Below, piece after piece: positions 39,502 through 49,438 of a stretch of 64,000 nucleotides of DNA. The stretch comes from Vibrio cincinnatiensis DSM 19608. Lineage in GTDB: Bacteria > Pseudomonadota > Gammaproteobacteria > Enterobacterales > Vibrionaceae. How positions within the stretch are numbered: position 1 is the first letter of the stretch; each line of letters begins with the position of its first letter. The notes under the pieces were generated by a model that did no database searches, was not told the origin of the DNA, and saw only the letters and a program-made list of their open reading frames with translations. Position numbers and translations under genes: made by a program. The stretch covers positions 62,001 through 126,000 of the forward strand of contig NZ_FUXB01000004.1 of assembly GCF_900167345.1 (NCBI RefSeq). The letters are read 5' to 3'.

Positions 39502-39570
39502 AGTCTGCGTCTGTTTGATCGGTGATACCGATCGGTTCTGGAAACCTTTTTACCTTACGGTATTTAGTAA

Positions 39571-40782
39571 TTACGCTGAGTACTTTTTAATCACCAGCGT
39601 GGCGTTCGTTCCACCAAATCCAAAGCTATTAGACATAACCGTTGTTAATGGCTGCTCCCGCATTTCAGTCACAATATCTAAGCCTTGAGCGGCGTCATCT
39701 AATGTTTCAATATTAATGCTTGGAGCAATAAAATTATGATGCAGCATTAAGGTAGAATAGATAGCTTCATGAACGCCCGCCGCACCAAGAGCATGACCCG
39801 TCATGGCTTTTGTGGCAGAAATGGCTGGGCTGTTACCCGCAAAGACTTCTTGAATCGCACCTAACTCCTTCACATCACCAACCGGTGTTGAAGTACCATG
39901 GGTGTTCACATAATCCACACGATCAACATGTTGCATCGCCATTTTCATACAACGAGCCGCACCTTCACCAGAAGGGGCCACCATGTCATAGCCGTCAGAT
40001 GTCGCACCATACCCCACGATTTCACCATATATTTTGGCACCACGAGCTAAAGCGTGTTCTAACTCTTCAATCACTAACATGCCACCGCCACCAGAGATAA
40101 CGAAACCGTCACGGTCGGCATCATAAGTACGTGATGCTTGATCTGGTGTATCATTATATTTTGTTGATAGTGCGCCCATCGCATCAAACATCATGGTCAA
40201 AGACCAATCTAACTCTTCACCCCCCCCCGCAAAAACGATGTCCTGTTTCCCCAATTGGATCAGTTCCATCGCATTACCAATACAGTGAGCAGAAGTGGCA
40301 CATGCCGAACTGATAGAATAATTCACACCGCGGATTTTAAATGGAGTCGCCAGACACGCAGAAACGGTCGAAGACATCGTACGTGGGACCATATAAGGCC
40401 CAATACGTTTCACGCCTTTTTCACGTAGTGTATCAACAGCCACCACTTGGTTTAATGATGATGCGCCACCGGAACCAGCAATAATCCCAGTACGATCATT
40501 AGAAACTTGTTCTGGCGTCAACCCTGCATCTGCAATGGCTTGTTCCATGGATAAATAAGCATACGCAGCGGCATCGCCCATAAAACGCATTTGTTTGCGA
40601 TCAATATGTTCCGCAGGATTAATTTTCAGATTGCCCCACACTTGAGAACGTAAGCCTTGCTCTTTAAATTGCTCAGAAGCAGTAATGCCTGATTTGCCAG
40701 CTTTCAGAGATGCTAAAACTTCTTGGACGTTGTTACCGATACTGGAAACAATACCCATACCAGTGATTACGACTCGTTTCAT
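39571..40782 (-). CDS. fabB: Beta-ketoacyl-ACP synthase I
   Basis: Protein of 403 residues. The condensing-enzyme triad is visible: Cys in [10 protein letters not shown] (near residue 163), His in [11 protein letters not shown] (near 295) and His in [12 protein letters not shown] (near 331). It elongates acyl-ACP with malonyl-ACP and is needed for unsaturated fatty acids. The coding strand has a nine-G tract at 40220-40228, encoding Gly residues in [10 protein letters not shown]. Divergent from mnmC, as in E. coli. Confidence 0.97.
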   Translation of the reverse strand: MKRVVITGMGIVSSIGNNVQEVLASLKAGKSGITASEQFKEQGLRSQVWGNLKINPAEHIDRKQMRFMGDAAAYAYLSMEQAIADAGLTPEQVSNDRTGIIAGSGGASSLNQVVAVDTLREKGVKRIGPYMVPRTMSSTVSACLATPFKIRGVNYSISSACATSAHCIGNAMELIQLGKQDIVFAGGGEELDWSLTMMFDAMGALSTKYNDTPDQASRTYDADRDGFVISGGGGMLVIEELEHALARGAKIYGEIVGYGATSDGYDMVAPSGEGAARCMKMAMQHVDRVDYVNTHGTSTPVGDVKELGAIQEVFAGNSPAISATKAMTGHALGAAGVHEAIYSTLMLHHNFIAPSINIETLDDAAQGLDIVTEMREQPLTTVMSNSFGFGGTNATLVIKKYSA

Positions 40783-40836
40783 GTAACATTCCTATAATTC
40801 AAAATTTCTCGTTAGATAATAACGAAGATAAGTAAC

Positions 40837-40853
40837 AAAAGTGGTCAGCTTTC
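40837..40853. promoter_or_regulatory. Possible FadR half-site in the fabB-mnmC region
   Basis: AAGTGGTCAGC matches the left half and spacer of the FadR palindrome (AACTGGTCNGACCAGTT) apart from one base; the right half is poor. FadR activates fabB in E. coli and V. cholerae, so the site is plausible but weak. Confidence 0.3.
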
Positions 40854-40910
40854 CTATAAATCCGTACAATCTTGCCTTATTCAACGCATATTTCCTAGAA
40901 CTCATCGATT

Positions 40911-42926
40911 ATGACTTCCATTACTCATGCACAATTAGCTTGGAATGACGCAGGAACACCTGTTTCAGACCAATTTGACGACGTCTATTTTTCTAATACT
41001 AATGGATTAGAAGAGACTCGTTACGTTTTTCTTGAAAAAAATCATCTCCCACAAAGATGGCATGAGTATGACCAACGCCGTTTTGTTATCGCAGAAACAG
41101 GATTTGGAACTGGACTCAACTTCCTTGCGGCTTGGCAGTGGTTTGATCAGTTTTTACAGCAATCCCCTGATTCTACGCTAAAAACATTGCATTTTATCAG
41201 TTTTGAAAAGTATCCACTCAACAAAGCCGATTTGATCAAAGCACATCAATCTTGGCCAGAACTGGCCGAGTATGCTCAGCAATTACAAGAGCATTACCCA
41301 ATTGCCGTTCCTGAATGCCATCGCATTCTATTAGCTGGCGGAACCGTAACGCTTGATTTGTGGTTCGGGGATATTAAAGATTGCATGCCCAAGGTGCCAG
41401 TTCCGCCACAAGGATTGGTTGATGCTTGGTTTCTTGATGGATTTGCGCCCAGTAAAAACCCTGAAATGTGGAATCAAAATCTGTTTAACGGCATGAGCCA
41501 ATTAGCCAAACAAGGGGCTACGTGTGCGACTTTTACCGCCGCGGGATTTGTTCGCAGAGGCCTTATCGAAGCCGGATTTGACATGAAAAAGGTCAAGGGT
41601 TTTGGTACAAAACGAGAAATGATTACTGGCCATCTGGCATCCAAAACCCCATACACCAATATTCACCCTTGCTATCACAGAGAAAAAGTCACCAACCTTA
41701 AAGAGGTGGCCATTATTGGTGGCGGTATTGCCAGTGCAACCCTGGCTTACGCACTTTCTCTACGCGGCGTTCCTGTAACCTTATACTGCGCAGATACCAC
41801 CCCCGCAGATGGAGCATCCGGTAATCGACAAGGTGCGGTTTACCCTCTACTCAATAGTGAACACAGCAGTGTATCTCGTGTCTTTGCCCCAGCATTTCTT
41901 TTCACTCGTCAAATCGTTAAACAGATAGCACAACACTGTCCGTTTGAGCATGATTGGTGTGGGGTGACTCAGTTAATGTGGGATGCCCGATCCACTGATA
42001 AGCTCACCCGTATGTTGCAAGGCCATTTTCCTGATGCGCTGGTTCAGTTTCTCACTCAAGAGCAAACTCAAGAAAAAATAGGCTTACCGATTGATATGCC
42101 TAGCCTTTATTACTCACTTGGTGGCTGGTTATCCCCGGCAGAGTTCACCACAGCATTGTTGACATTATTACAAGAAGAAGGAACATTAACCGCCTATTTC
42201 GAACAACCAATTAATAAATTAACTTGGTTGGAAAACCAACAGTGTTGGCAATTAGACAGTGATGGCCAATCATTTCAACATCAATGTGTGGTCATTGCTA
42301 ATGGTCATCAATTTGATCAATTCGAGCAGACCCGATTCATTCCTTTAGGTAAAGTGAAAGGCCAAGTGAGCCACGTGCCTACAAATTCAACCTTAAACTC
42401 ACTTCATTCGGTGCTTTGTTATGACGGTTATATGACCCCCAATAGCCCTACTCACAACACTCATTGCCTTGGCGCAAGTTACGACCGACAATCGTTAGAC
42501 CGTCTTTTTGACCCTCAGGCACAGCAAGAGAATGCTCAGCGCTTAACGCGTTGTATTCCCAACCAACCTTGGCCTAAACGGGTAGAGGTGTCAGGTAATC
42601 AATCTCGGCAAGGCATCCGCTGTGTTAGCCGAGATCATCTACCTTTTGTTGGCAATATCGGTCAACGTGACCAAATTATTGAGCAGTACTCAGATTTACC
42701 TCAACAGTCCCCAGAACAAATCTCTCCCGTTTCAAATTATCCGCATTTATATGGATTACTGGGCTTGGGCTCTCGGGGGTTAAGCTCTGCCCCTTTAATG
42801 GCTGAAGTTCTGGCATCACAAATCTGTGGGGATCCGCTTCCCCTTGCTGTTGATGTGCTTGAAACGCTGCATCCAAGTCGGATGTGGATCCGCAAACTGA
42901 AAAAAGGCAAGTTACTCAGCCAATAG
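40911..42926 (+). CDS. mnmC: Bifunctional tRNA-modifying enzyme MnmC
   Basis: Fusion of 671 residues. The N-terminal methyltransferase (about 1-240; SAM motif [10 protein letters not shown], and [15 protein letters not shown]) is followed by a C-terminal FAD-dependent oxidase ([15 protein letters not shown] near residue 267, and the C-terminal [12 protein letters not shown]). It removes the carboxymethyl group from cmnm5s2U34 and methylates the product to mnm5s2U34 in the tRNA wobble position. Divergent from fabB. Confidence 0.97.
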   Translation: MTSITHAQLAWNDAGTPVSDQFDDVYFSNTNGLEETRYVFLEKNHLPQRWHEYDQRRFVIAETGFGTGLNFLAAWQWFDQFLQQSPDSTLKTLHFISFEKYPLNKADLIKAHQSWPELAEYAQQLQEHYPIAVPECHRILLAGGTVTLDLWFGDIKDCMPKVPVPPQGLVDAWFLDGFAPSKNPEMWNQNLFNGMSQLAKQGATCATFTAAGFVRRGLIEAGFDMKKVKGFGTKREMITGHLASKTPYTNIHPCYHREKVTNLKEVAIIGGGIASATLAYALSLRGVPVTLYCADTTPADGASGNRQGAVYPLLNSEHSSVSRVFAPAFLFTRQIVKQIAQHCPFEHDWCGVTQLMWDARSTDKLTRMLQGHFPDALVQFLTQEQTQEKIGLPIDMPSLYYSLGGWLSPAEFTTALLTLLQEEGTLTAYFEQPINKLTWLENQQCWQLDSDGQSFQHQCVVIANGHQFDQFEQTRFIPLGKVKGQVSHVPTNSTLNSLHSVLCYDGYMTPNSPTHNTHCLGASYDRQSLDRLFDPQAQQENAQRLTRCIPNQPWPKRVEVSGNQSRQGIRCVSRDHLPFVGNIGQRDQIIEQYSDLPQQSPEQISPVSNYPHLYGLLGLGSRGLSSAPLMAEVLASQICGDPLPLAVDVLETLHPSRMWIRKLKKGKLLSQ

Positions 42927-42962
42927 AATAGCACTCTGTACCATGGCTTTTGAGTGATGTAA

Positions 42963-42988
42963 AAACGCCTCGTAATGACGAGGCGTTT
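42963..42988 (-). terminator. Terminator of the FMN reductase-like gene
   Basis: AAACGCCTCGT / ACGAGGCGTTT with a 4-base loop; on the minus strand five T follow. It lies between convergent mnmC and the reductase gene and may serve both. Confidence 0.8.
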
Positions 42989-43013
42989 GAGAGCATTCAA
43001 TCAATAAATCATT

Positions 43014-43541
43014 TTATTTCGCTAATTGAGCGACGACTTCTTGAACTTGGGCCGCCAGTTCTGGGTTTGTAACCTTACCCAACTCTTGGTCAAAGTTATC
43101 ATAGAAGCTGGCAATAGAGAGCGAGGCTTTAACATTACCACCAAAAAATGGCGCAGAACCTATCGCTGCAGCTAATACGGATTTCGCTCCGCCCGGGCCT
43201 GGTGAAGTAGCTAAATAAACCGCAGGTTTATCTTTAAAGACATTACGGTCGATTCGTGTTGCCCAGTCAAATAAGTTTTTATACGCCGCTGGGTGGTGGC
43301 CATTATGCTCAGCAAATGAAATAACAAAGGCATCCGCTTGCGCTAAATCATTCAAGAAAGCTTGAGCGCCTTCAGCTTGACCGATTTCTTTTTCTACATC
43401 TTCACTAAACATAGGCACTGAATACTGGCTAATATCCAGTACTTGAACATCGGCACCGTCAATCAAACCAGCCGCGTAAGTTGCCAACGCTTTATTGATT
43501 GATGTTGAGCTGGTACTTGCGCCAAATGCGATAACTTTCAT
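43014..43541 (-). CDS. NADPH-dependent FMN reductase family protein
   Basis: Flavodoxin-like protein of 175 residues. An FMN-binding P-loop GASTSSTSINKAL (residues 7-19) begins after the first beta strand, and SFAEHNGHHPAAYKNLFDW and the TSPGPGGAKSVL segment match the NADPH-dependent FMN reductase/azoreductase family. It probably uses NAD(P)H to reduce quinones, azo compounds or flavin; the substrate is unknown. Start ATG 43541 with GAGG eight bases upstream; the longer frame to 43610 has no support. Confidence 0.85.
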   Translation of the reverse strand: MKVIAFGASTSSTSINKALATYAAGLIDGADVQVLDISQYSVPMFSEDVEKEIGQAEGAQAFLNDLAQADAFVISFAEHNGHHPAAYKNLFDWATRIDRNVFKDKPAVYLATSPGPGGAKSVLAAAIGSAPFFGGNVKASLSIASFYDNFDQELGKVTNPELAAQVQEVVAQLAK

Positions 43542-43593
43542 TGTGATAACCTCACCGTTCCTAAGATAACAATTAGAATAAACATCCATCATG

Positions 43594-43614
43594 CAAGTCG
43601 CAAGTCGCAAGTCG
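43594..43614. repeat. Tandem heptamer repeat (CAAGTCG)x3
   Basis: Three perfect head-to-tail copies of CAAGTCG, with a fourth isolated copy at 43648-43654, between the FMN reductase-like gene and yfcL. Too short and too few for a CRISPR. It could arise by slippage; no role is evident. Confidence 0.8.
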
Positions 43615-43713
43615 TAAAATCAAATGGGGTTATTCAAATATTTTGAACAAGTCGCAATCATCGACACTTCCCCTTGCGTTATTTTTTCTTCAATGGCTCA
43701 CTGCAACGGAATT

Positions 43714-43977
43714 TTAAACTTGCGCGACCAGTTGTTGCCAAAGTTCAATAACAATCGCTCTATCCGCCGGTGATAACTCTGAACGTGCCGCCGTTAAGCT
43801 CTGTTCGATTCGCGTTTTAAATTCAGTCAAATCATCAATCCCCTCTTCTTCGCAAGCCGCAGCAGAGAGTGAAATATGACCGCGCAAATACCCCCCAGCA
43901 AACAGCTCATCATCAGAGGCGGACTCAATACGCGTATCAATCAAATTCAGCCATTTTTCTTCAAATTCAATAATCAT
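43714..43977 (-). CDS. yfcL: YfcL family protein
   Basis: Small acidic protein of 87 residues matching E. coli YfcL in the blocks ASDDELFAGGYLRGH and LSPADRAIVIELW. No signal peptide or membrane helix. Function unknown. It follows epmC by ten bases, and both neighbours are conserved in E. coli (mnmC-yfcL-epmC). Confidence 0.88.
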   Translation of the reverse strand: MIIEFEEKWLNLIDTRIESASDDELFAGGYLRGHISLSAAACEEEGIDDLTEFKTRIEQSLTAARSELSPADRAIVIELWQQLVAQV

Positions 43978-43987
43978 CTTTTACTCA

Positions 43988-44518
43988 TTATTTCACTATA
44001 AATTGGTCAGGGCTTAAAGGTGGCCTAGCATAGTGCTGGCGCAAGGCATCCGATAACCGTTTCACTCGCAAGGGTAACCCTTGTTTTAACAGTGCTAGCA
44101 CCTGTTGATGCACTTTATGCATAAAGGCTAATCGATCTGGCTCAATATCACCATTTAGGTTGTCACAACTGACGGTAAATGGAAAACCCGCACTTTGTGC
44201 AAAAATCCATTCATAAGCTTGAGGGCGAATTTCGACGCGTTCAAACTCCGCCTGCACTTCCGCCGACCGCCCATCAGGCTCATACCAATAGCCAAAATCT
44301 TCCAGTAACCGTCGTTGAGGCCCAGCAACACACCAGTGTGCAATCTCATGCAAAGCCGAGGCATAGAAACCCCGAGCAAAAATAATTCGGTGATAAGGCG
44401 TTTGCTCATTCGCAGGTAAATAAATCGGCTCCTCACCCCCTAATTCTAATTGGGTCTGATAATCAGTAAAAAAAGTCTGGTTAAAAATGGTGATGAGATC
44501 CTGATATTGATGTGTCAT
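43988..44518 (-). CDS. epmC: Elongation factor P hydroxylase EpmC
   Basis: Protein of 176 residues (E. coli EpmC/YfcM 182). The metal-binding ALHEIAHW motif lies near residue 60, with GFYAS before it, then DFGYWYEPDGR and SCDNLNGDIEPDRLAF. It hydroxylates the beta-lysylated Lys of EF-P, the last step of the EpmA/EpmB pathway. I start at ATG 44518; the longer frame to 44635 adds a poor N-terminal extension with no homology. Confidence 0.92.
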   Translation of the reverse strand: MTHQYQDLITIFNQTFFTDYQTQLELGGEEPIYLPANEQTPYHRIIFARGFYASALHEIAHWCVAGPQRRLLEDFGYWYEPDGRSAEVQAEFERVEIRPQAYEWIFAQSAGFPFTVSCDNLNGDIEPDRLAFMHKVHQQVLALLKQGLPLRVKRLSDALRQHYARPPLSPDQFIVK

Positions 44519-44783
44519 GGGTACTTGCCTCTCCCCTCTCATTAACGAAAGGCATTCTCTCGGTTTTTTATCACGGGGTAAAGAGCTACCCTGACAATCG
44601 GCCTGTAAATGAATCAACACTCTCTGACATGACACTCACTCACGCCCACCCATTCGGTCTAATAATTAGTTTAAGTAATCTATCCGTGACTTCATCTATA
44701 TAAAAACTCATTCGCCAACCTGAAAAATTCCTCTTACACTCTCGCTTTCTCAAGCTTCAGATGAATAGGTAAGGTGTACCAAC

Positions 44784-45410
44784 ATGTTATTGAGCGTTCT
44801 GTATATTATTGGTATTACGGCGGAAGCAATGACTGGCGCACTCAGTGCGGGTCGCCGTAAAATGGACTGGTTTGGCGTTATGTTGGTTGCCAGTGCCACC
44901 GCGATTGGTGGTGGCACCGTGCGTGATATTTTACTTGGTCACTACCCATTAGGCTGGGTAAAAAACCCAGAATTCCTTGCAATTACTTGCCTAGCTGGCG
45001 TATTAACCACTGGGGTTTATCGCTGGGTCATTAAACTAAAAGGGTTATTTATTCGCTTAGACGCACTAGGGCTGATTGTATTTAGCATCATTGGTACTAA
45101 AGTCGCGCTAGGTATGGGACATCATGTGATGATCTGCATGGTGGCCGCATTAGTCACTGGCGTCTTTGGTGGCTTATTACGAGACTTAATCTGCCGCCAA
45201 ACCCCTTTGGTTTTGCATGATGAACTGTACGCTTCAGTCACACTCGTCGCATCAGGACTCTATCTGACATTACTTGAGCTGGGGGTCAGTGAGATAACCA
45301 ATACGATTACCACCTTAGTCGTCGGCTATCTTTTACGTATGGCTGCGGTTCGATTTAAGTGGCGTTTACCTTCTTTCCATTTGGTTGAAACCGATAAACC
45401 GCTGCATTAA
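44784..45410 (+). CDS. TRIC family cation channel (UPF0126)
   Basis: Protein of 208 residues with about seven hydrophobic helices in two repeats. Each repeat has a glycine motif: GGGTVRDILLG near residue 48 and GVFGGLLRDLI near residue 130. Bacterial and archaeal TRIC channels form trimers that pass K+/Na+. It occupies the place between epmC and aroC where E. coli has yfcA, a different membrane protein. Physiological role unproven. Confidence 0.88.
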   Translation: MLLSVLYIIGITAEAMTGALSAGRRKMDWFGVMLVASATAIGGGTVRDILLGHYPLGWVKNPEFLAITCLAGVLTTGVYRWVIKLKGLFIRLDALGLIVFSIIGTKVALGMGHHVMICMVAALVTGVFGGLLRDLICRQTPLVLHDELYASVTLVASGLYLTLLELGVSEITNTITTLVVGYLLRMAAVRFKWRLPSFHLVETDKPLH

Positions 45411-45424
45411 TTCTCTTTTCCTAA

Positions 45425-45462
45425 CAAAAAAACCTCACATCCGATACAAGATATGAGGTTTT
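45425..45462. terminator. Terminator between TRIC gene and aroC
   Basis: Imperfect hairpin with outer stem AACCTCA/TGAGGTT; on the minus strand seven T follow, so it primarily terminates aroC, but T-runs exist on both strands. Confidence 0.8.
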
Positions 45463-45477
45463 GCTAAACGGAAAACC

Positions 45478-46563
45478 TTACAGTATTGGTGTTTCCGTAT
45501 GGACACCGTGGTTCTGACCTCGATGACGCAGTAAATGGTCCATCAATACAATCGCTAACATCGCTTCAGCAATTGGTACCGCACGAATACCCACGCAAGG
45601 ATCATGACGACCTTTGGTGATCAACTGAGTCGCCTCCCCCTCTCGGGTAATGGTTTCACCAGGAACGGTAATGCTTGAGGTCGGCTTTAGGGCAATGTTT
45701 GCCACTATGTTTTGCCCAGACGAAATACCGCCTAAGATACCCCCTGCATGATTGCTAGCAAAGCCTTGAGGAGTAAGTGGGTCTCGGTGTTCGCTGCCTT
45801 TTTGACGTACAACCTCAAAACCATCACCAATTTCAACCCCTTTTACGGCATTGATACTCATGAGAGCGTGTGCAATATCCGCGTCTAAACGGTCAAACAC
45901 GGGTTCGCCCAAACCAACCGGAACTTGAGTCGCCACCACTTGAATTTTAGCCCCAATGGAGTCACCCTCTTTTTTCAACTCACGAATCAGTTGATCAAAC
46001 GCATCCACCTTATCAGCATCAGGGCAGAAAAAGGCATTGTTCTCAATTTCATTCCAATCGACTTTCTCTATCGAGACATCCCCCATTTGCGACAAATATG
46101 CTCGAATTTCAATACCAAATTCTTGTTTGAGATATTTCTTAGCAATTCCCCCAGCGGCAACACGCATCGCCGTTTCCCGAGCAGAAGAGCGGCCACCACC
46201 TCGGTAGTCACGCAAACCATACTTTTGGTGATAAGTATAATCGGCATGACCGGGGCGGAATTTATCTTTAATTTCCGAGTAGTCTTTTGAGCGTTGGTCG
46301 GTATTTTCAATTAACAGACCAATCGAAGTGCCCGTTGTTTTTCCCTCAAACACTCCGGACAAAATTTTCACTTCATCCGGCTCACGTCGCTGTGTGGTAT
46401 AGCGCGAGGTTCCAGGGCGGCGGCGATCTAAATCAACTTGTAGATCGGCGGCGCTAATTTCCAAACCTGGAGGGCATCCATCAACGATACATCCTAGTGC
46501 GATACCGTGACTTTCTCCGAATGTGGTCACTCGGAAATGTTGTCCGATACTGTTTCCTGCCAT
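45478..46563 (-). CDS. aroC: Chorismate synthase
   Basis: Protein of 361 residues. Signatures are [14 protein letters not shown] near residue 15, [14 protein letters not shown], the [11 protein letters not shown] motif and [16 protein letters not shown]. It converts 5-enolpyruvylshikimate-3-phosphate to chorismate using reduced FMN, the last common step of aromatic synthesis. Lies downstream of prmB with a 176-base gap that holds a strong hairpin. Confidence 0.98.
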   Translation of the reverse strand: MAGNSIGQHFRVTTFGESHGIALGCIVDGCPPGLEISAADLQVDLDRRRPGTSRYTTQRREPDEVKILSGVFEGKTTGTSIGLLIENTDQRSKDYSEIKDKFRPGHADYTYHQKYGLRDYRGGGRSSARETAMRVAAGGIAKKYLKQEFGIEIRAYLSQMGDVSIEKVDWNEIENNAFFCPDADKVDAFDQLIRELKKEGDSIGAKIQVVATQVPVGLGEPVFDRLDADIAHALMSINAVKGVEIGDGFEVVRQKGSEHRDPLTPQGFASNHAGGILGGISSGQNIVANIALKPTSSITVPGETITREGEATQLITKGRHDPCVGIRAVPIAEAMLAIVLMDHLLRHRGQNHGVHTETPIL

Positions 46564-46698
46564 TGTTTCCTCATACTCGCTTACGTTGAGCGTGTGGTTT
46601 CGCCCATCGCATTCATGACTATTATTCGTAGAATCATACTCGCTTGATTAACGAATGATGTAAAGCCCCTATCGCGCACTAATTTCTAGCGGAGACCA

Positions 46699-46723
46699 AA
46701 GCGCCGGCACGAAGCCGGCGCTT
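46699..46723 (-). terminator. GC-rich hairpin between prmB and aroC
   Basis: AAGCGCCGGC / GCCGGCGCTT with a 5-base loop, about 17 bases after the prmB stop. Only three T follow on the minus strand, so termination is probably partial, leaving some readthrough to aroC. Confidence 0.65.
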
Positions 46724-46739
46724 AATGGCGATTCAATGA

Positions 46740-47672
46740 TCAATCGCGGTACAGTGCAAACTCATCCGCACACGCCACTAACTGCTCACGGGTTAATAAA
46801 AAGACACCATGCCCGCCATTTTCAAATTCCAGCCAAGTAAATGGAATATCTGGGTATTGTTCCATCAAATGAACCATCGAATTACCAACCTCACACACCA
46901 AAATACCTTGTTCGGTCAGGTAACGAGGAGCATTGGCTAAAATACGGCGAACCAATTTAAGCCCGTCAGTTCCAGCGGCTAATCCCAGCTCGGGTTCATG
47001 CTTGAACTCCTCAGGTAAACTATTCATATCTTCTTGATCCACATAAGGTGGATTAGTCACGATGATATTGTAGTGCTCTTGAGGTAAATCTCGGAACAGA
47101 TCGGAACGAATAGGGAAGACTTGCTGCTCTAAACCATGATCCTGAATATTTTGCTCAGCCACTTGTAGCGCATCCGTCGAAATATCAATCGCATCGACTT
47201 CTGCATCAGGAAAAGCATAAGCACAAGCAATGGCAATGCAGCCACTTCCGGTACACAAATCCATAATTCGAGTCGGTTCTTCCACTAACCAAGGCGCAAA
47301 TTCAGCTTGAATTATCTCGCCAATTGGAGAACGAGGCACCAATACACGCTCATCAACAAAAAACTCTAGCCCACAAAACCATGCTTTATGGGTTAAATAC
47401 GCTACTGGAGTCCGATCATTAATGCGTTTCACCACTCGCTCAACCACGCGTAAACGTTCGCTGCCTGTTAAGCGTGAACTCAGGACATGAGGAGGCACAT
47501 CAATCGGTAAGTAGAGCGTCGGTAAAATAAGTTGAACCGCTTCATCCCAAGCGTTATCAGTTCCGTGACCATAAAAGAGTTTCGCGGCGTTGAAGCGACT
47601 CACCGTCCAACGAATCATATCTTGAAGCGTATACAGTTCAGAAACTGCTTCATCTACAAAAATCTTATCCAA
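46740..47672 (-). CDS. prmB: Ribosomal protein L3 glutamine methyltransferase PrmB
   Basis: Protein of 310 residues. N-terminal helical domain is followed by a SAM-dependent methyltransferase with [12 protein letters not shown] and the NPPYVDQED catalytic motif, which binds the Gln side chain. It methylates a Gln of 50S protein L3. Divergent from smrB and upstream of aroC, as in E. coli. Confidence 0.96.
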   Translation of the reverse strand: MDKIFVDEAVSELYTLQDMIRWTVSRFNAAKLFYGHGTDNAWDEAVQLILPTLYLPIDVPPHVLSSRLTGSERLRVVERVVKRINDRTPVAYLTHKAWFCGLEFFVDERVLVPRSPIGEIIQAEFAPWLVEEPTRIMDLCTGSGCIAIACAYAFPDAEVDAIDISTDALQVAEQNIQDHGLEQQVFPIRSDLFRDLPQEHYNIIVTNPPYVDQEDMNSLPEEFKHEPELGLAAGTDGLKLVRRILANAPRYLTEQGILVCEVGNSMVHLMEQYPDIPFTWLEFENGGHGVFLLTREQLVACADEFALYRD

Positions 47673-47735
47673 AATTGCCTCCGAAAAGCGCTACAATACT
47701 GCCAATTCCGATTCATAACCGATTATTTACCCAAC

Positions 47736-48287
47736 ATGAACAAAAAACACACCGATTTCAATCCAAACGCTGATCTCGATGCTGATGATTTTTCTCTGTT
47801 TCAGGATGCAGTAAAAGGCGTAAAAAAGTTTGCGCAGGATACCATAGTCCAGCTACCAAACAGAAACCCCAAACAAAAAGAAATCCGCCGAACCTCACGC
47901 GAAGCTAGTGATAACGATTTTTACTTTTCTGACGAATTTGTACCAATGCTGAGTGAAGAAGGGCCAACCCGTTACGCTCGTAGTGACGTTTCAAAGTATG
48001 AAGTCAAGAAGTTGCGCCGTGGCGTATATGTCCCCGATGTTTTTCTTGATATGCATGGCATGACTCAGCTCGAAGCCAAGCGGGAACTGGGAGCAATGAT
48101 AGCTTACTGCCTAAAAGAAAACGTACACTGTGCTTGTGTTCAACATGGTATAGGTAAGCATATTCTTAAACAAAAGGTGCCACTGTGGTTAGCTCAGCAC
48201 CCTGATGTGTTGGCTTTTCACCAAGCACCATTAGAGTTTGGTGGCAATGGGGCATTATTAATTCTCTTGTCTATTCCAGAAAAATAG
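47736..48287 (+). CDS. smrB: SmrB, ribosome rescue endonuclease
   Basis: Protein of 183 residues, the length of E. coli SmrB (YfcN). An N-terminal ribosome-binding extension is followed by a C-terminal Smr domain with the LDMHGMTQ and QHGIGKHILK motifs, the DxHG and HGxG pair needed for nuclease function. SmrB cleaves mRNA between collided ribosomes. Start ATG 47736 (MNKKHTDFN); the longer frame from 47532 lies inside the divergent prmB gene and is rejected. It ends 11 bases before the convergent flhB stop. Confidence 0.94.
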   Translation: MNKKHTDFNPNADLDADDFSLFQDAVKGVKKFAQDTIVQLPNRNPKQKEIRRTSREASDNDFYFSDEFVPMLSEEGPTRYARSDVSKYEVKKLRRGVYVPDVFLDMHGMTQLEAKRELGAMIAYCLKENVHCACVQHGIGKHILKQKVPLWLAQHPDVLAFHQAPLEFGGNGALLILLSIPEK

Positions 48288-48298
48288 CCCCAGTCTCA

Positions 48299-49429
48299 TC
48301 AATAACGCATATCCGGTGGAATAGGCAGATTATCTTCTTTAAGCACCGGACGCTCTCCCCCTTTACGCCGATATTGCTTAAGCTGAAAAACATATGCGAG
48401 CACTTGTGCTACCGCCATAAACAGGCCATCAGGGATCTCTTGCTCTAACTCCGTTGTATGATAAAGCGCACGAGCGAGAGGAGGAGCTGGAACAATCATG
48501 ATATCGTGCTCACGAGCGACTTCTCGAATCTTTAACGCCAGAAAGTCCCCACCTTTCGCCACCACAACGGGTGCACGGTCAGTCTCTTGCTTATAACGTA
48601 AAGCCACAGAAAAGTGTTCTGGGTTGGTGATAATGACGTCTGCTTGAGGAATATCAGCCATCATACGCCGCTGAGCCGCTTCCCTCTGCAGCATCCGAAT
48701 CCGTCCTTTCACCTCAGGTTTCCCTTCGGTATCTTTATATTCATCTTTAACTTCTTGTTTGGTCATTTTGAGCTTTTCAGCGTGTTGCCAAATCTGAAAA
48801 GGCACATCAATCGCCACAACCACCAATAAAGAGCAGCTAATGAGCAAAACGAAGTTCAGCAAAATATCTAAAGCGTGGAATAAATTCTGAGGAAACACAT
48901 CCAAACTTAACTGGAAGAGATCGCTCTTTGAGGCATCAACTAAATAAAAGGCCACCCCCGCCACCAGCAGCACTTTTAAAATCGATTTGACCAATTCCAC
49001 CCAACTTTGTAGGCCAAACATCCGTTTAATACCACTCAACGGGTTGAGTTTAGAAAACTTAGGCATTGCCGCTTCCGCAGAAAAGTTCACACCGCCAACC
49101 CCTGCTGCTCCAAATAATGCGGCCACAAAAAGCGTGATCAAAATCAGCATTAATGGCAACAATAACCCCACGAAGGTTCCCGCAATAATTTCAAACAACT
49201 TACTGCTATCAAAAATCTCTTCGCGGCTGAGTGAAAATAAGCGCTCCATCATGCTATATAAGCCTCGCGCTAATCGATCACCAAACCACATCAGTGATAC
49301 CGCCCCTACCACTAATACAGAAACCGAGGCCAACTCTTTTGAGCGCGCAACTTGGCCTTTTTCTTTCGCCTGTTGCAACCGTCGGGGGGTGGCCTGTTCG
49401 GTCCTTTCTTGTCCGTCAGAATCTGCCAT
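48299..49429 (-). CDS. flhB: Flagellar export apparatus protein FlhB
   Basis: Protein of 376 residues. A hydrophilic N-terminus and four transmembrane helices are followed by a cytoplasmic domain with the autocleavage site NPEH (NPTH in many FlhB proteins; the Asn-Pro pair where cleavage occurs is kept). It controls switching of export from rod/hook to filament substrates. Last gene of the fliK operon, nine bases after fliR; no intrinsic terminator is visible before the convergent smrB. Confidence 0.97.
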   Translation of the reverse strand: MADSDGQERTEQATPRRLQQAKEKGQVARSKELASVSVLVVGAVSLMWFGDRLARGLYSMMERLFSLSREEIFDSSKLFEIIAGTFVGLLLPLMLILITLFVAALFGAAGVGGVNFSAEAAMPKFSKLNPLSGIKRMFGLQSWVELVKSILKVLLVAGVAFYLVDASKSDLFQLSLDVFPQNLFHALDILLNFVLLISCSLLVVVAIDVPFQIWQHAEKLKMTKQEVKDEYKDTEGKPEVKGRIRMLQREAAQRRMMADIPQADVIITNPEHFSVALRYKQETDRAPVVVAKGGDFLALKIREVAREHDIMIVPAPPLARALYHTTELEQEIPDGLFMAVAQVLAYVFQLKQYRRKGGERPVLKEDNLPIPPDMRY

Positions 49430-49438
49430 CGTCGCCTC

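Noticed and set aside
43594..43654. CRISPR-like repeats
   Set aside because: Heptamers without regular spacers, too short and too few; no cas genes nearby.
44519..44635. 39-residue extension of EpmC
   Set aside because: No match to the family, which starts at the THxYxxLIxIFN segment.
47532..47735. N-terminal extension of SmrB
   Set aside because: It lies within the divergent prmB gene; the family starts at MNKKHTDF.
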